DNA from: Haemaphysalis longicornis | Taxonomy: Eukaryota > Arthropoda > Arachnida > Ixodida > Ixodidae | Length of the DNA: 64,000 nucleotides | Assembly (NCBI GenBank): GCA_013339765.2 | Contig: CM023453.1 | Span: forward strand, 28,287,868 to 28,351,867 | Direction: 5' to 3' | Translations under genes and position numbers: made by a program | Notes under the pieces: generated by a model | What the model was told of the DNA's origin: nothing | The model's input: the letters and a program-made list of their open reading frames with translations, nothing else | The model's database searches: none | Shown: one piece after another, positions 53,231 through 63,800 of the stretch | Layout of the letters: every line of letters starts with the position of its first letter | How positions within the stretch are numbered: the stretch's first letter is position 1

Positions 53231-53740
53231 GCCGCTTTGCACACGTCGCGCTCCGGAATAGCCGGGGCGGGTTGTGCTGCCTTCGCCTTTACGCCAACTT
53301 TGATGCGTAGTATCGCGCTCAAAAATACTGCGAGGAATTTCGAACGCCACTTCAACCAATATCTTTTCAGTGGCCTGTACCTGTCGAATTCCCGCCCCTG
53401 TCGCTCCGAAATGAGTGCCTCGGACAAAACAAACATGCACCACGCCGCATGGGTTCCGCTGCGCGAGCCACCAAACATGCTCAAGCACAGAAACCGAGCG
53501 CCTCCGGTCAATTTCCCCTCCTCCTTTATTGCCTTTCGCCCCCAATCACCGCCCGTGTTCTCACTACCATGGGGCTGCCCTTCGTGCTAGCGTGAAAACA
53601 GCTGTTGAAGGCCATCGAAGTGACACGATGTCGCGGACGCCACACCTCACCAAGCCAGGCCACCGGCACCCTCCAAACGCTGGTCACCACTCGTCGTTAG
53701 CGCAAATGATGCTGCAATAAAGTTTATTCTCTCTCTCTTA
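53231..53740 (+). mobile_element. Retroposon 3' end with AATAAAG...(TC)n tail
   Basis: It ends GATGCTGCAATAAAGTTTATTCTCTCTCTC (53,706-53,738), with the poly(A) signal placed just before a CT run, as in the LINE 3' ends at 25,650 and 60,182. The upstream part (open frame 53,415-53,720) is Pro/His/Thr-rich with no domain that I can name. The 5' limit is approximate. Confidence 0.5.
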
Positions 53741-53870
53741 CGATTTGTGCGGGAATAATTTAGAAAGCGCCACTTCTCGAACAAAAACAAACGACAGTAC
53801 ACGGATCAGTTGCTTAATTGCGACGCCGACGTGCACAAAGCACATGGTACCAGAGAAGAAATTAAAAAAG

Positions 53871-55587
53871 ACCCGCCGCGGTGGCTCAGTGGCTAAGGCG
53901 TTGCGCTGCTGAGCACGAGGTCACGGATTCGATTCCCGGCCGCGGCGGCCGCTTTTCTGATGGAGGCGAAAAGCAAAAACGCCCGTGTGTACGAGATTTC
54001 GGCGCACGTTAAAGGAGCCATGAAGAGAAAACAAAAGTTTGTTTTATTCGAAAGATTAGGTGTTTCATAGTACCCCAAGCGCTTTCCCGGAAGCAAATGA
54101 TGCTTTATTCACTGATAAATAAGGCAATTTAAGCCAAAATTTTAAATCTCCCGCTAAAATTGAACATTCCGTGACGTGTACAATGGCGTCATAGAGCCGG
54201 TCCATGAAACAGATACTTAGTATGTCGACTCCATATAGCACCCACACGCGGGAGTCGATCGAGACGGCGGCCATTTTAAAAATACTAGTAAAACCTAGTG
54301 CACCCGCAGCCCTAGTCATGGAATCGCCTGATCCGGAGAACAAAACTCTCGCCGAGGAGCTCGGGCTTGCATTTAACAACCTCACACCACAATAACGCTC
54401 AATGCTTCTAAGTGCACGAGCGGCAAGAGTTGTGGGATACGCGGTGGACGGGAAAGCGACCATTCCGCGATAGCCACAACAGACGAACGCCCAGCCGTCG
54501 GACCGCTGCCTCGTCAGCCCCGTCGCGACGGACGAATATAGACTGGTACGTATGTGCCGTATTTTGATTACGGTTAATAATAGTTCAATTTCAGTAGCAG
54601 TATCACTTATGCCAGTTGGCCCGGTGTCGTGTATGGAAAGCCCGTTCGCGCGAGCTCTCTGCTTCGACCAGAAAGATACGAGCGTCAATGCGCGGTGTTT
54701 TACGGCATTTTTTTTCCCCAAGGTCAGAGCGATTTGACGAAGTTCGGCAACGAGCGCCCAGCATGTTCCAGGAGTGAGCTAACGTAAGGGTCCCTGCCGT
54801 AACTGAAACAAACTGAAGTTTTCAGTGGTTGTAAACTGGAAACGAGCTCGTAACGACAGCAGCAAACCAACACCCCATTCGAAACTTACGCGACGACTGG
54901 CACTATCTCGTCGCTTCTTGCTGTTCCTTACTCCCCTCGTTTCTATTTTTACCTTTGCTGGTTGGCGATTATGACGGCCAACCTCCTGTGAAGGGATTAC
55001 GATACGAAGCAAGGTCGCGGGCTGTGCGTGCTGGAACGGTTGCGTTGGCCCCGAAGAGCCTCGAACCCGAAAATTCGTCTGCGCGACGGCGAGATGTCGA
55101 GCTCGGGCCGGCGCGCTAGTTTCGTACGCATTGGCGCACACGCTTGCGAATTCGTTCGGACCTTCAACCGTTTACTCCACCGTTCTTTGTCATAAAAAGA
55201 ATGTGCAGTATGTTTCACGGGCATTTAGCTCGCTATGCAAGCTGTAAGCCCTGCCTAACATGCGTTTGCTTTTGCCGGCCTCCGCCAATCGCAGAGCTTA
55301 GCCCATGTGACGGCATAGGTTCTGTTGCGGGAAATGAGCTGGTGGGTCGCATGACCATTCCCGTTTTTCCTAATTATGTAGCTTATTTGAGCGAAGTTTG
55401 CGTTATAAGTGGTGTCGTTATGGTTCTAACGAGGCAATCTTTCGAATGAACCAAACTTGTGTTTTCTCTTCATGGCTCCTTTAAAGACCCCCGGGTGGTC
55501 AAAATTAATCCGGAGCCCTCCACTACGGCGCGCCTCATCGCCTGCGTTGCGTCGGCGCGTTAAAACCCTACAATCAAACAATCAATC
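53871..55587 (+). mobile_element. Ruka-like SINE, copy 4, split by a TTAA transposon
   Basis: The head and first half lie at 53,871-54,012 (A box GTGGCTCAGTGGC, B box GATTCGATTCCC). The second half lies at 55,481-55,587 (GACCCCCGGGTGGTCAAAATT to the CAATCAAACAATCAATC tail). The SINE has its own 12-bp target duplication AAATTAAAAAAG at 53,859-53,870 and 55,588-55,599. Without the 1,468-bp insertion and one TTAA the SINE would be collinear with copy 3. Confidence 0.92.
54013..55480. mobile_element. TTAA-specific (piggyBac-like) TIR element, 1,468 bp
   Basis: The left end AGGAGCCATGAAGAGAAAAC continues A-AAGTTTG..ATTCGAAAGATT. The reverse complement of the right end is the same over about 46 bp with a handful of mismatches. 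TTAA flanks both sides (54,009-54,012 and 55,481-55,484), and the SINE supplies the empty site, so TTAA is the target duplication. Open frames inside (54,065-54,721 and 54,779-55,141, minus) show no DDD transposase motif, so it appears non-autonomous. TTAA targeting is the piggyBac hallmark, though the terminal bases are not the usual CCC type. Confidence 0.85.
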
Positions 55588-55599
55588 AAATTAAAAAAG

Positions 55600-56060
55600 C
55601 AGAACCATGGGTGCATTTGCGTATCTGCACGCTACTTGGCGTGCGACCCACGGCGATAAAGTGCCGCGTATCCAACAAAACGAAAGGAGTGGTTTATTTT
55701 TGCAGCACCCCATTTAGCCTTCTAGTGTCTGTATAAGTGTGCACGCATCAGAAAATACATTAAGCATCCCATGCATATGCATGCGTCCCATTGTATAGTC
55801 CTGCCGGCAAACTTAAAAGTAGCTTTAAAACGACAACAAATAAATGTAATTGTTCACGCTACGCAGGCGGCACAACAATAAACAGATGGATACGTACCAG
55901 CCACAATTCAGAGACTCGCATCTACAGCTTTACTGAAATGACTCTGAAATATCTCAAGCATGTACAACTTGTAGTTTGCGTTTCTGCCACAGCAGGTTCA
56001 AAAAAAAGAGTTGAAGTGGAGCTTGTTGTACAAAATATTTTTGCTGACACAGATGACTTG
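55600..56060. other. No feature recognised
   Basis: Open frame 55,791-56,069 (+) has no domain. Nothing structural is seen. Confidence 0.35.
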
Positions 56061-56065
56061 CGGGC

Positions 56066-56161
56066 TTGAACAAGAGCTCTTTCCTATTGCGGCGCGGCTC
56101 TTGTACTTGCAGTCTTGGACAAGCGCTCTTGCCTATTGCGGCGCTGCTCTTGTACTTGCAT
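56066..56161 (+). repeat. 49-bp tandem duplication
   Basis: TTGAACAAGAGCTCTTTCC...GCGGCGCGGCTCTTGTACTTGCA is followed directly by TTGGACAAGCGCTCTTGCC...GCGGCGCTGCTCTTGTACTTGCA. Both contain the inverted pair ACAAGAGC / GCTCTTGT. Confidence 0.8.
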
Positions 56162-56169
56162 GATTTTCA

Positions 56170-56460
56170 ACACGAAAGTGTTTTATTGCGGGTTACACAA
56201 AGATTTCCATGGGGTCATATCCGTCACGGAAGTGACGCCAGTGCAACAAAGCAAGCGGCCTGTAAAGGGTGCACCCCTGCACACAGGGTCTTCTTGTGGA
56301 GAAGCAACCTTTAGTATAAAAGAGTAGTTATATTTAGGGTTGTTCGTTTTCGGGTTTTATATTTTAACACGAACGTGTTTTATGCCGGGATACACCAAGA
56401 TTTCACTGACGCCATATCCGTCACGGAAACGACGTCAGTACACCTCTGCCGGGGCGACTC
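56170..56460 (+). repeat. Direct duplication, about 190-bp spacing
   Basis: ACACGAAAGTGTTTTATTGCGGG at 56,170 recurs as ACACGAACGTGTTTTATGCCGGG at about 56,369. Both are followed by TACAC-AAGATTTC, GTCATATCCGTCACGGAA and GACG(C/T)CAGT. A CCTGTAAAGGGTGCACC segment between them also occurs at 36,499, inside the foreign block of the BEL/Pao element. It is probably part of a repeat family with many copies. Confidence 0.65.
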
Positions 56461-57530
56461 GCCAGCAGGACGTCGCTCGCAAAGCGCACCCACAAGACCG
56501 CCGCCGACCCGCAAATCATGCTCATGTAGCTGCAGATTTCGCTGCACATTTCACTTTCGTGTTTTACCGATTCCTATGACGGATGAATCAACCACAGTTT
56601 TTTTATTATTTTTTTCCCTTGGCAGAGCCTGCGCGCGGCGACGTCTGCTGGCTCCCGACCCTTCACTTCTTTCGTGTTTTGCATCTGTCATTGTCGGCGA
56701 CTCGGCCGCACATTAAAAAAAAAGCGCTTGTTCAGCTTGCAGTGAACGAGCGCTTGCACCCCGTATCGGCTTGCGCACAGTCTCACCGCGTCCCCCACTA
56801 ACCATTATGCAATACTGTACCCCCTGTCAAGACGCAGGACGCCTTTGCCCGAAACTCTGTCGACGAAGGTCTGCGGGTCAGCGCAGCACGCAGTTGAACA
56901 CGATGAGCTGTGCGTCCTCTCCCTCCATATACTAGGGAGAAAATAAACTTTAGAAAGCATTGGCGGCATTAGTTTAGGAAGAACCAACAAAACTATAATA
57001 AATATTTGTTGAATCCTCATGTGGAGCTTTGGCGACGCTTTTACCCGTGCTGGCTGAGACAGTAACCACGCCAGAAGCCTGGCGCCTGTGGTGATGAAGG
57101 GGTACGGGAACATTGATCCGGGTGGCGACGCCGCGGCAATTGGCGCCTGTTGGCAGCTAGAGAAGCCCAACGGTTCATTTAGGAGCTCGCTTATACTGTA
57201 AATGGTAGACGATGCTTACCCCTCGGCTTTTTACCCCCTCCCTTTTTTCTAGCTTATATTAGCAATTAATGAAACGCGCTTTCACCCAAGGCCCTCCAAA
57301 TTCTTCCTTAACCCTCCAACTACGCATGCCTCATAGGCAATGAGGCTCGTAAAACACCGACATTTTTTTTTTCTCGCTTCAAGTATTGGTATTATTTGGA
57401 TATCGGTCTCAATGTGGCCACATTGAATATTTCCACAAAATGCAATGATTCTTGCGGAAATTCGCAAACATGAAGCGAAGTTAAAAGTCCCATGCCGCAA
57501 GGGAAGGAGCGAGATGAGTGGGAATGCAAA
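56461..57530. other. No feature recognised
   Basis: Several Arg/Pro-rich open frames occur but with no domain. A TATA-less GC patch lies near 56,630. No terminal repeats were found. Confidence 0.35.
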
Positions 57531-57537
57531 TAACAGT

Positions 57538-57870
57538 TGTGAGTTGTGAGTGCGCGCGGGATGTGAGTGGTGAACGCCATTGCGGGTGCGTGTGAGCGGA
57601 GGATGCGAATGGTGAGCGCGAGTGTGAATGAGCGAGTGGCCAATGTGAGTGTAGAGCGAGTGTGAGGGGTGAATGCGAGTGGTGAGCGGGAGCGCAAGTG
57701 GGTGCGAGTGAGTGCCAGTGGTGACGGCGAGTGGCCTGCGTGAGTGCGAGTGAGAGCGAGTGGTGAGCGTGAGCGCCAATGAGTGCGAGGAGTGACGGCG
57801 AGTGGTGAGTGCGCGAGTAAGAGTGAGTGGTAAGGGCGATTGTTGAGCGTGAGTGCGAGTGAGTGCGTAA
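57538..57870 (+). repeat. Degenerate GTGAGTGCGA minisatellite
   Basis: About 330 bp is built from short imperfect units such as GTGAGTGCGA, GTGAGCGCGA, GTGAGCGTGA and GAGTGGTGA, in plus orientation. Units of 6-12 bp are shuffled, with no strict period. The minus-strand frame 57,282-57,779 (His/Ser/Thr/Leu-rich) is its translation and not a gene. Confidence 0.85.
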
Positions 57871-59733
57871 GGGAAAATAGATTTTTTGAGCTGTGTGAGT
57901 GAGTGGCGTTTAGTTTTGCCGAGGTATGGTGGTCTCAGTAAAATTACTTCAGAATAAATTTGTGAGTTTGAGCGAGCAGCATCAACTTCGCCCAGGAATC
58001 ACCCCATCTAAATCTTGACGTGGAAATAAGAAAAAAAGAAAGAAAAGGGGCAACATGGAAAAAGGTATACACAACCCCAGTTGAGTGCAACATAGTGCAA
58101 ACCATTCTTGGTCTGCTGCTACAATTGCACTCTGAATCATGGATCGGAGGTCGTCAGTCATACAAAAAAAATAAAAAATAAAAACCATATCGAATTAACA
58201 TTCCCCCGCCGCGTAGGGTTCACGGTCATTTGAAGACACCTCAGAGCTCGTGTAGTGTTTTTTGAGACCCTTCTTCTCATATGGGTTTCAGAATTGTATG
58301 CTTTTATGACAGAAAAAGTGCAACAGGGCTGTGCTTATCTTTGCGCTCCTCGGCTTGGTCTGGCAGTGCATTCTCATAACAGATTTGTGTAGATACGTAT
58401 ACAAACAGCGGTTACGACAGCACAAAATGGGTGATGAAGACACCCAGCTTGTTCTCCTTCTCGTCTCATTTGAGCTATTTGTTTACTTATCAATGCCAGA
58501 CTGGCTAGAAAGTCAATGGAGCCTGTGTCCTCTATTTGTACCCCTTTTACCCTACCAAAACCCTTCAACTTTCTCGTCTTGAAGGTCAAATAGCGAGTCT
58601 CACACTCCTTCCTTGTTTGCAGGCAAAAACAGCCAGAAGCACCACGAAATTGTGACTGATCTGTAAGGTTTCGCATTATTACGTCCAAGGGCGCAAAACA
58701 ATCCTGCTGCTTTGCAGGGGTCGCTAGTACTCATACCGACACCAGTCAGACTTCACCTTTTCCACCACACCCATACACCTCCCCCACCCTCTACGCTGTG
58801 AAGTTCCCCCAGAAAGGGCCATATATTTTACGAGACTGCTCTAACACAGCTTCTAGCAGAACACACGAGAAAAGGGTGTGTCAGCCAGTAGTCAGCCTGC
58901 AAGTTCAAAGGGACTTGAACAAAGTTAAAGCAGTTGCACTCAACGTGCAAGTTGTCAAGTGCGGAGCAGTGATTCAGCAGAGGGGCTGTGGCGCCGTTAT
59001 CCGCTCTTTGCTGCCACCCCTCCCGCTCTTCCCCTCCCTGTCTCGCTCCTCTCTTGATGAATTGAACAAAGGTTTGTTCAACGCAATTAAATTTCCCCAC
59101 CTTCGCAGTCCTTGCGCGCCTTCTGCTGGGACTGCTCGCTTCATTTTCTTTATATTTTAATTGTTTCTTAATTGCTCTGCCTAGAACAGCAAGAGCTGCA
59201 GTACTGTTCTTTTTGTTCTTGCTGTCATCTTGCACATGCTGGAGCCTTTATGCGCCATTTTGAACGCGTCGTTCTTAATTCCGCGGCCACTTTTTTTTTT
59301 TTTTTTGCTTAAAACCATCCCAACGACCATTCCCTACTAAATGAACGCAGGTACTGCCGGATATTTTGCCTAAGACGTGCCGGGAGCTTGTTCTGTTTTT
59401 TGCGCTAAATAATAGGGCATGTATGACCAGTGCCAGCGGTTCCGGGAGTTTCGAAAGGTTATGCCTATATAAACCTCTTGTTCAAGTATTCCTCTCAACT
59501 TTTGGTCGGAAGGCTGAATCGAGGGATAAGCGCGCATCTTTTCGACGCCTTTGTTTTGGTGCATGGTTCTGCGTGACACCGTGACCGTGAACGAGCTACG
59601 ACAAGATAGGCTCATAAAACGCTCCGCACTTAAAACCTACACCAAGTGGCTGCAGAAATTGTCACCTGGACAGGAGCAATTACTCACATCCCCACCAACA
59701 TCCTTCCCTCTTAAAATGGAATGCTTTTGTGCC
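57871..59733. other. No recognisable gene; poly(T) run
   Basis: No domain is recognised in any of the open frames (58,331-58,688, 58,798-59,235, 59,366-59,615). A T run of about 18 lies at 59,289-59,306. Both strands have overlapping frames of similar length, which argues against coding. Confidence 0.4.
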
Positions 59734-60087
59734 TACAGTGGAACCCCGGTTATATGTCCTCGGCTTTTACGACGGACTAGTCGAGTCCCGGAGAAGTCTC
59801 CATAGAAACAATGCATTCACAACACTTGGCTCTAAAAAGAGTGAAATCAGAGATTCTGCCAGCCATTACGTGGAATTCCGTGGTTTTGGTTTGTGTGTTA
59901 CACAGACAGTGAGATGCCTACGACGAGGGACGGAAACGGACAGCCACATGTTTGTCCGCTAGAATAAGGCTCGAGTCCATCCAGGTTTTAACTTCCTATG
60001 GACCGACGCATGTCGTTCGCTGGGAGGAAGAAAAGCGGGAATTGAACGAGCGTCTGCCGGAACAGTAGCGCGAATGGGTGCCAAAAC

Positions 60088-60090
<3 letters not shown>

Positions 60091-60181
<91 letters not shown>
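60091..60181. repeat. (AG)n microsatellite
   Basis: About 45 AG units. It is the CT tail, seen from the other strand, of the LINE 3' end to its right. Confidence 0.97.
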
Positions 60182-60186
<5 letters not shown>

Positions 60187-60960
60187 TCAATAGAAAAGGA
60201 TGACCACTGGTCACGATGGGGAAAGGAATGGGGAAGGAGGGTAAGAGAAAATAAACAAATTAATGCTGGTCGTTCTCAGTAGACTCAATAACTGGGCCAG
60301 TTCTTGGAGCCTGCAATTCATGGGCCAGTTCATGGTGATCGCAATAGGGTTTGTGCACGTTCACCAGTTCGCTCGGGGGAGGACCCGCTCAAACAACCCG
60401 TGCCAGACCGCTTTTAATTGAATAAACTGCTATTTCATATAATAATTCTGCATCAGTTTGTTGTGGATCGGGATGGGGTTGGGGCGATTTGAATGTACGG
60501 TGCGTGGCGAAAGCTGGGCACCACCAAACTAGGTGTGTGAGGTCTGATGGAGTGGTGGTACGGCAGTAAGGACATCGAGGGGGCAGGTGAGGGGTATACC
60601 ACTTGCGAAGTTAATAAAAATTTCGCCTGAGCAGGGAATAGGAGGTGGCGGCTGAGGTAGCCAGCTGGAGTTAGGGCTTTTAGATGTGTGCGTCGGTCCT
60701 TCTTGTGCTGGTGAATACGCATCGCTGGGGAGGGAGAGGAAGACCGCGACGGCCTTACCCCAGGCACTAGTGGATAACTCTCCTGAGCGGCCACATGGGC
60801 CGCCTGGTTGCCTGAAGAAAATGGTTCGTGGCCAGTTACCCAGTCGACGCCACCGTTTCCACTGTTCGGCTCGCCGAGTAGCTGGGATTCTCTCTCGGAT
60901 GAACATCGTCGACATGGGTGAATATATATCTTGTTCAGCTTGAAGGGCTTTCAGAGCGAC
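60182..60960 (-). mobile_element. LINE 3' end, minus strand, with (CT)n tail
   Basis: On the minus strand, short frames can be strung together from RNase-H-like and C-terminal segments (60,915 down to 60,453, Pro/Ser/His-rich, with ERIPATRRAEQ at its start) to a 3' UTR. The UTR ends in CCAGTGGTCATCCTTTTCTATTGAAGG, and (CT)n follows directly. Several frame changes are needed. The family looks like the EQWE-type LINE at 25,650 and 38,301. The 5' limit is approximate. Confidence 0.5.
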
Positions 60961-61605
60961 ACTTTGGCGTTGCTTTCACTTCTGAGAAGCCGGCTACTAG
61001 CCGGCTTCTCAGGCTTCAGTTGGGACTGGAGGGAAGGGGCGAGGAACTTTAAACGTGGCCGAAGCGGCTCAATGCGACCTGTCGGCTGCCCTCAGTGGTC
61101 GAGCGGTGTGCACGCGCAGATGTAGGTGTCATGCCCTCACTGATGACATGTCCGTTGTGCTGGCGGGACGTTATAACCGTGTACGTCCACCGCCGCAACG
61201 CGAACTTTCCGGTGTCCTCAGTAAGGTGCCTATGACGCGAGAGGTATACAGACAGCTCAATGGTTGCACACTAGAATAAATCTAGAGTCCTTCAATATTT
61301 CATTGGGATAAGTGCTGACTGCTCGATCGCAAATTACAAACGTGTTTTGTTTCGTGCATTTCGTGTACCGCGTCCAGCTTCGCAGGTCATCCTTCTTCAC
61401 AGAGTGGGACGGCGCTTATTTTCTTTTCGCATTTACTTTTTTTAGTGATTTGGATTTCGAGCCATGCAAAGTTAGTTTGTAGTTTGAAGATTCTTGCAAA
61501 TCCTTCGCGTGAAACTATTTAGGGCGCAATTGTTCGAATTTTACGACGCCCGCATTATGCGCTTTTTCACGGTCCCAAGAAAGTCGTACAATCGGGGTTT
61601 CACTG

Positions 61606-61922
61606 CACTATACCTGGAAGAACGAACTGACCTCACGCATGCATACACACTCATGAGAGTTTTAACAATTTACTTTCTGGCATCATGCCCAGCTACCCAC
61701 TACAGCAATCAAAACTAACTGTTGTTCTGAGCTTGCTGGTGCTTTCTGGAGCATACGGGATCTTTGCTACAACCTCGAGGGGCGAGGTGAAAAACAAACA
61801 GCATGGTTCATCTTGCCTGTCAGCAAAACCTTCGTTACCCCATGATGATGGCACATGAGGAAATGATTCCATGAGACAAGTTTGGGTAGTCTCGCAATGT
61901 GTGCACGAGTTGCACGCCACTT
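61606..61922 (-). other. Probable 3' UTR of the exon at 61,923-62,072
   Basis: This lies downstream (minus strand) of the TAA stop at 61,923-61,925. No AATAAA was found before the Tigger-like element starts at 61,605, so the real poly(A) site may lie elsewhere or be non-canonical. Confidence 0.35.
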
Positions 61923-62072
61923 TTATTTCTTTCCCTTCTTCCCACGCTTCTTCTTTGCACTGCCAGTCGCAGCAGGGGTGGCACCTGCAGTTGTCGCAAA
62001 GGGCTTTCCTTCATTGGTGGCCCGGGACCGAAGTTCCTGTTCGATGTTCTTCCGGATGTTCTTCTCCAGAGC
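61923..62072 (-). CDS. 3'-terminal coding exon, lysine-rich C-terminus, host gene candidate
   Basis: On the minus strand a pyrimidine-rich tract and ...GCTTGTAG acceptor at 62,073-62,074 are followed by 49 open codons and a TAA stop. The encoded end is helical and charged (ALEKNIRKNIEQELRSRA), then an Ala/Thr/Gly-rich linker (FATTAGATPAATG), then a basic tail (KKKRGKKGKK). It has balanced codon use, no repeats and no similarity to other elements in the window. A basic tail of this kind occurs in RNA-binding, ribosome-associated and ER proteins; I cannot name the family. Upstream exons would lie to the right, perhaps beyond the window. Confidence 0.6.
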   Translation of the reverse strand, partial: ALEKNIRKNIEQELRSRATNEGKPFATTAGATPAATGSAKKKRGKKGKK

Positions 62073-62636
62073 CTACAAGCAGAGCATCCCAGCAGGTGAA
62101 AAAAGTATCCATACAATGTTCGACTTGGCATCAAATGTGCAAGAAAACCGTAACAAGAGCACTCATTATACTGCCTGGTTAGCAGTAGATTTCCTAGCAC
62201 AAAAACAAATGACAGACAAGGAAAGAGGACAACAGGTTCAAGGCCACGCATTCACTTGACTTTGCATTGTGCGAGCCATCAGAGCATGCGCTGTTCTAGC
62301 GAAACTGCCGTGCTGTTTACACACAAGGGCCAGGTCACCAGAGATTAGGAAGCCTATCACATAGTAGCAGGAGGTCACAATGCATAAGCCATACATGTGT
62401 TGCTCTATCAGATAAAAGAAAAAAAATCCCGGGCCATCTCCTCCAACGTGAAACCTGGGGAGGAGCCACGCGGCATGCACTGATTGGGCGCCGAAGCACC
62501 GGTAAGAGCAGCAATCGCGCACTTGTCAAGGCGGTGGCGCCCTCTCTTGCGTAGAACCGGATTTAAGCAATCTGCATGTCCCATCTGCCCCAGTTTCGGT
62601 AGTGGCAGGGGTCAATGCGAGCACAGTGCAATGCCT

Positions 62637-62692
62637 GCTGCGCCTTGCCCTGGGGGCTTGTCCCTGGCGATCAACGAGGCCCCGGCGCCATG
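62637..62692 (+). CDS. Possible first coding exon with splice donor (weak)
   Basis: ATG near 62,631 in the context GTGCAATGCC opens 19 codons (MPAAPCPGGLSLAINEAP) and reaches a strong donor CAT|GTAAGTATG at about 62,692. The stretch is GC-rich compared with its flanks, as 5' exons often are. It is on the opposite strand from the terminal exon at 61,923, so a divergent or unrelated gene would be needed. It is a weak call made from the donor and composition only. Confidence 0.25.
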
Positions 62693-62969
62693 TAAGTATG
62701 CCTTTCCTTGCTTCGACCGACCACCCGACTTGATCAGGCCTAGCGTCAGGAGCCGGTGCGTGCTTGAGTGTAACACAAATTATACCCCATTTACAAACAG
62801 CCTCTGCTTCTGCTCGACGATTATTGAAGTGGACAAAGAGCGTCCCACAAATCTTTAAATCATGTTAGTTTATTCTGAACTGGTTTTATCCATTGAAACT
62901 TTCCTTTTAGTATGCGTTACGTTGCAGCACAAGGCGTTGGAAAACGAGTGTCCCGGTGGATTATTAAAG

Positions 62970-63110
62970 GGGCCCTGCAGCACTTACCGACTACTCTGCA
63001 TGTATTTTGGGGTAAAGCCTATTGTCCCAGCAATCTCCTCCCGCAAGAATTATGAAAATCCGTTCACCATCGCTGAAATTACGCGCGATGACCTAGGGAT
63101 ATTTAAGGTG
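62970..63110 (+). mobile_element. Possible TTAA-type element end
   Basis: ATTAAAGGGGCCCTGCAGCACTT near 62,964 has the form TTAA plus AGGGGCCCTGCA. It recalls the TTAA|AGGAGCC end at 54,009. No matching right end was found within the window. Confidence 0.3.
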
Positions 63111-63157
63111 CGCTAAAATCTCAACAAACAGGCATTTGTGCTTTCAGCTCTGTTTGA

Positions 63158-63236
63158 AAAGCAGCCCCCATGGCCGTGATCGAACCCGCATTCTTGGGCT
63201 CAGCACCCCCACACCTCACCCACCGCAGCAGGTGCT
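63158..63236 (-). mobile_element. Ruka-like SINE head fragment
   Basis: On the minus strand: GCAGCGGTGGGTGAGGTGTG (A-box region), GTGCTGAGCCCAAGAATGC, then GGGTTCGATCACGGCC (B box, one change). It matches the tRNA-like head of the full SINEs, but no SINE body follows. It could also be a tRNA pseudogene. Confidence 0.5.
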
Positions 63237-63427
63237 ATTAGATGAGGAAAAGCATTTACTGGATGAGGGTATGTAACAATATTCTGATGCAAATGTGAGC
63301 GTGTGTGCATGCAATCTTGGTACTAAGTGTAGTTTTAATGCCATGGTTTCAGATATATACATGTTCTTCGACCAATATATTATGACTGTAATGTTCCGAA
63401 CAAAAAGTTCCGAAAGAATGCCCACCC

Positions 63428-63600
63428 AAACTGAGATATCAAGTGAAAAATACGGGATGGGCGGACTTTCAGGTAAGGTGTGAAAAACTACAAAAAAGTG
63501 GCCACACCGCCAACCAAAACTACGGAGATATCAAGTAAGAAATATGAGATGGGCGAACTTTCGGGTCAAGTGCAAAAAGGACGAACAAGTGAACACATCA
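63428..63600 (+). repeat. Two-copy tandem duplication, 93-bp period
   Basis: GAGATATCAAGTGAAAAATACGGGATGGGC at 63,431 recurs as GAGATATCAAGTAAGAAATATGAGATGGGC at 63,524, with the following GGACTTTC / GAACTTTC and CAAAAA segments also matching. Confidence 0.75.
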
Positions 63601-63634
63601 ACACATGAACAGATATGCATTTGTTTTGATCACT

Positions 63635-63800
63635 AATCGTCACTAAAGGCATCGAATGATGTGTCGCTGTCAGAGTCGAACAAAAGCTACAGTGCTTCGT
63701 CCACCATGCTCTCCTGATTTTCCGGTCCCCTCGCCGGTTCTATGCTCGCAGAGGCCAGGCGCTGGTTTAACTTGCCGTCTTCAGAACAGCCAAGACTAGT
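63635..63800 (-). pseudogene. Possible Tigger/pogo transposase C-terminal tail
   Basis: On the minus strand a frame ends in FDSDSDTSFDAFSDD and a stop near 63,637. Asp/Ser-rich endings of this form are known from Tigger/pogo-type transposases. An in-frame stop lies about 15 codons before the end. The upstream sequence to the window edge shows nothing firm. Confidence 0.35.

Larger units (their letters stand above)
59736..61605. mobile_element. Tigger-like TIR element, 1.87 kb, invaded by a LINE
   Basis: The left end TA|CAGTGGAACCCCGGTTATAT (59,734) and the reverse-complemented right end CAGTGAAACCCCGATTGTAC (ending 61,605) share a CAGTG-AACCCCG-TT core. This is the form of Tc1/mariner pogo/Tigger MITEs. 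The left flank is TA and the right flank CA, which could be a mutated TA. The inside holds a LINE 3' end with a CT repeat (60,091 to about 60,960). No transposase is recognised. Confidence 0.6.

Noticed and set aside
54065..54721. 218-codon frame as the transposase of the TTAA element
   Set aside because: No DDD/DDE motif or zinc-finger tail is visible, and the composition looks non-coding.
57282..57779. 165-codon His/Ser/Thr-rich frame on the minus strand
   Set aside because: It is the translation of the GTGAGTGCGA minisatellite.
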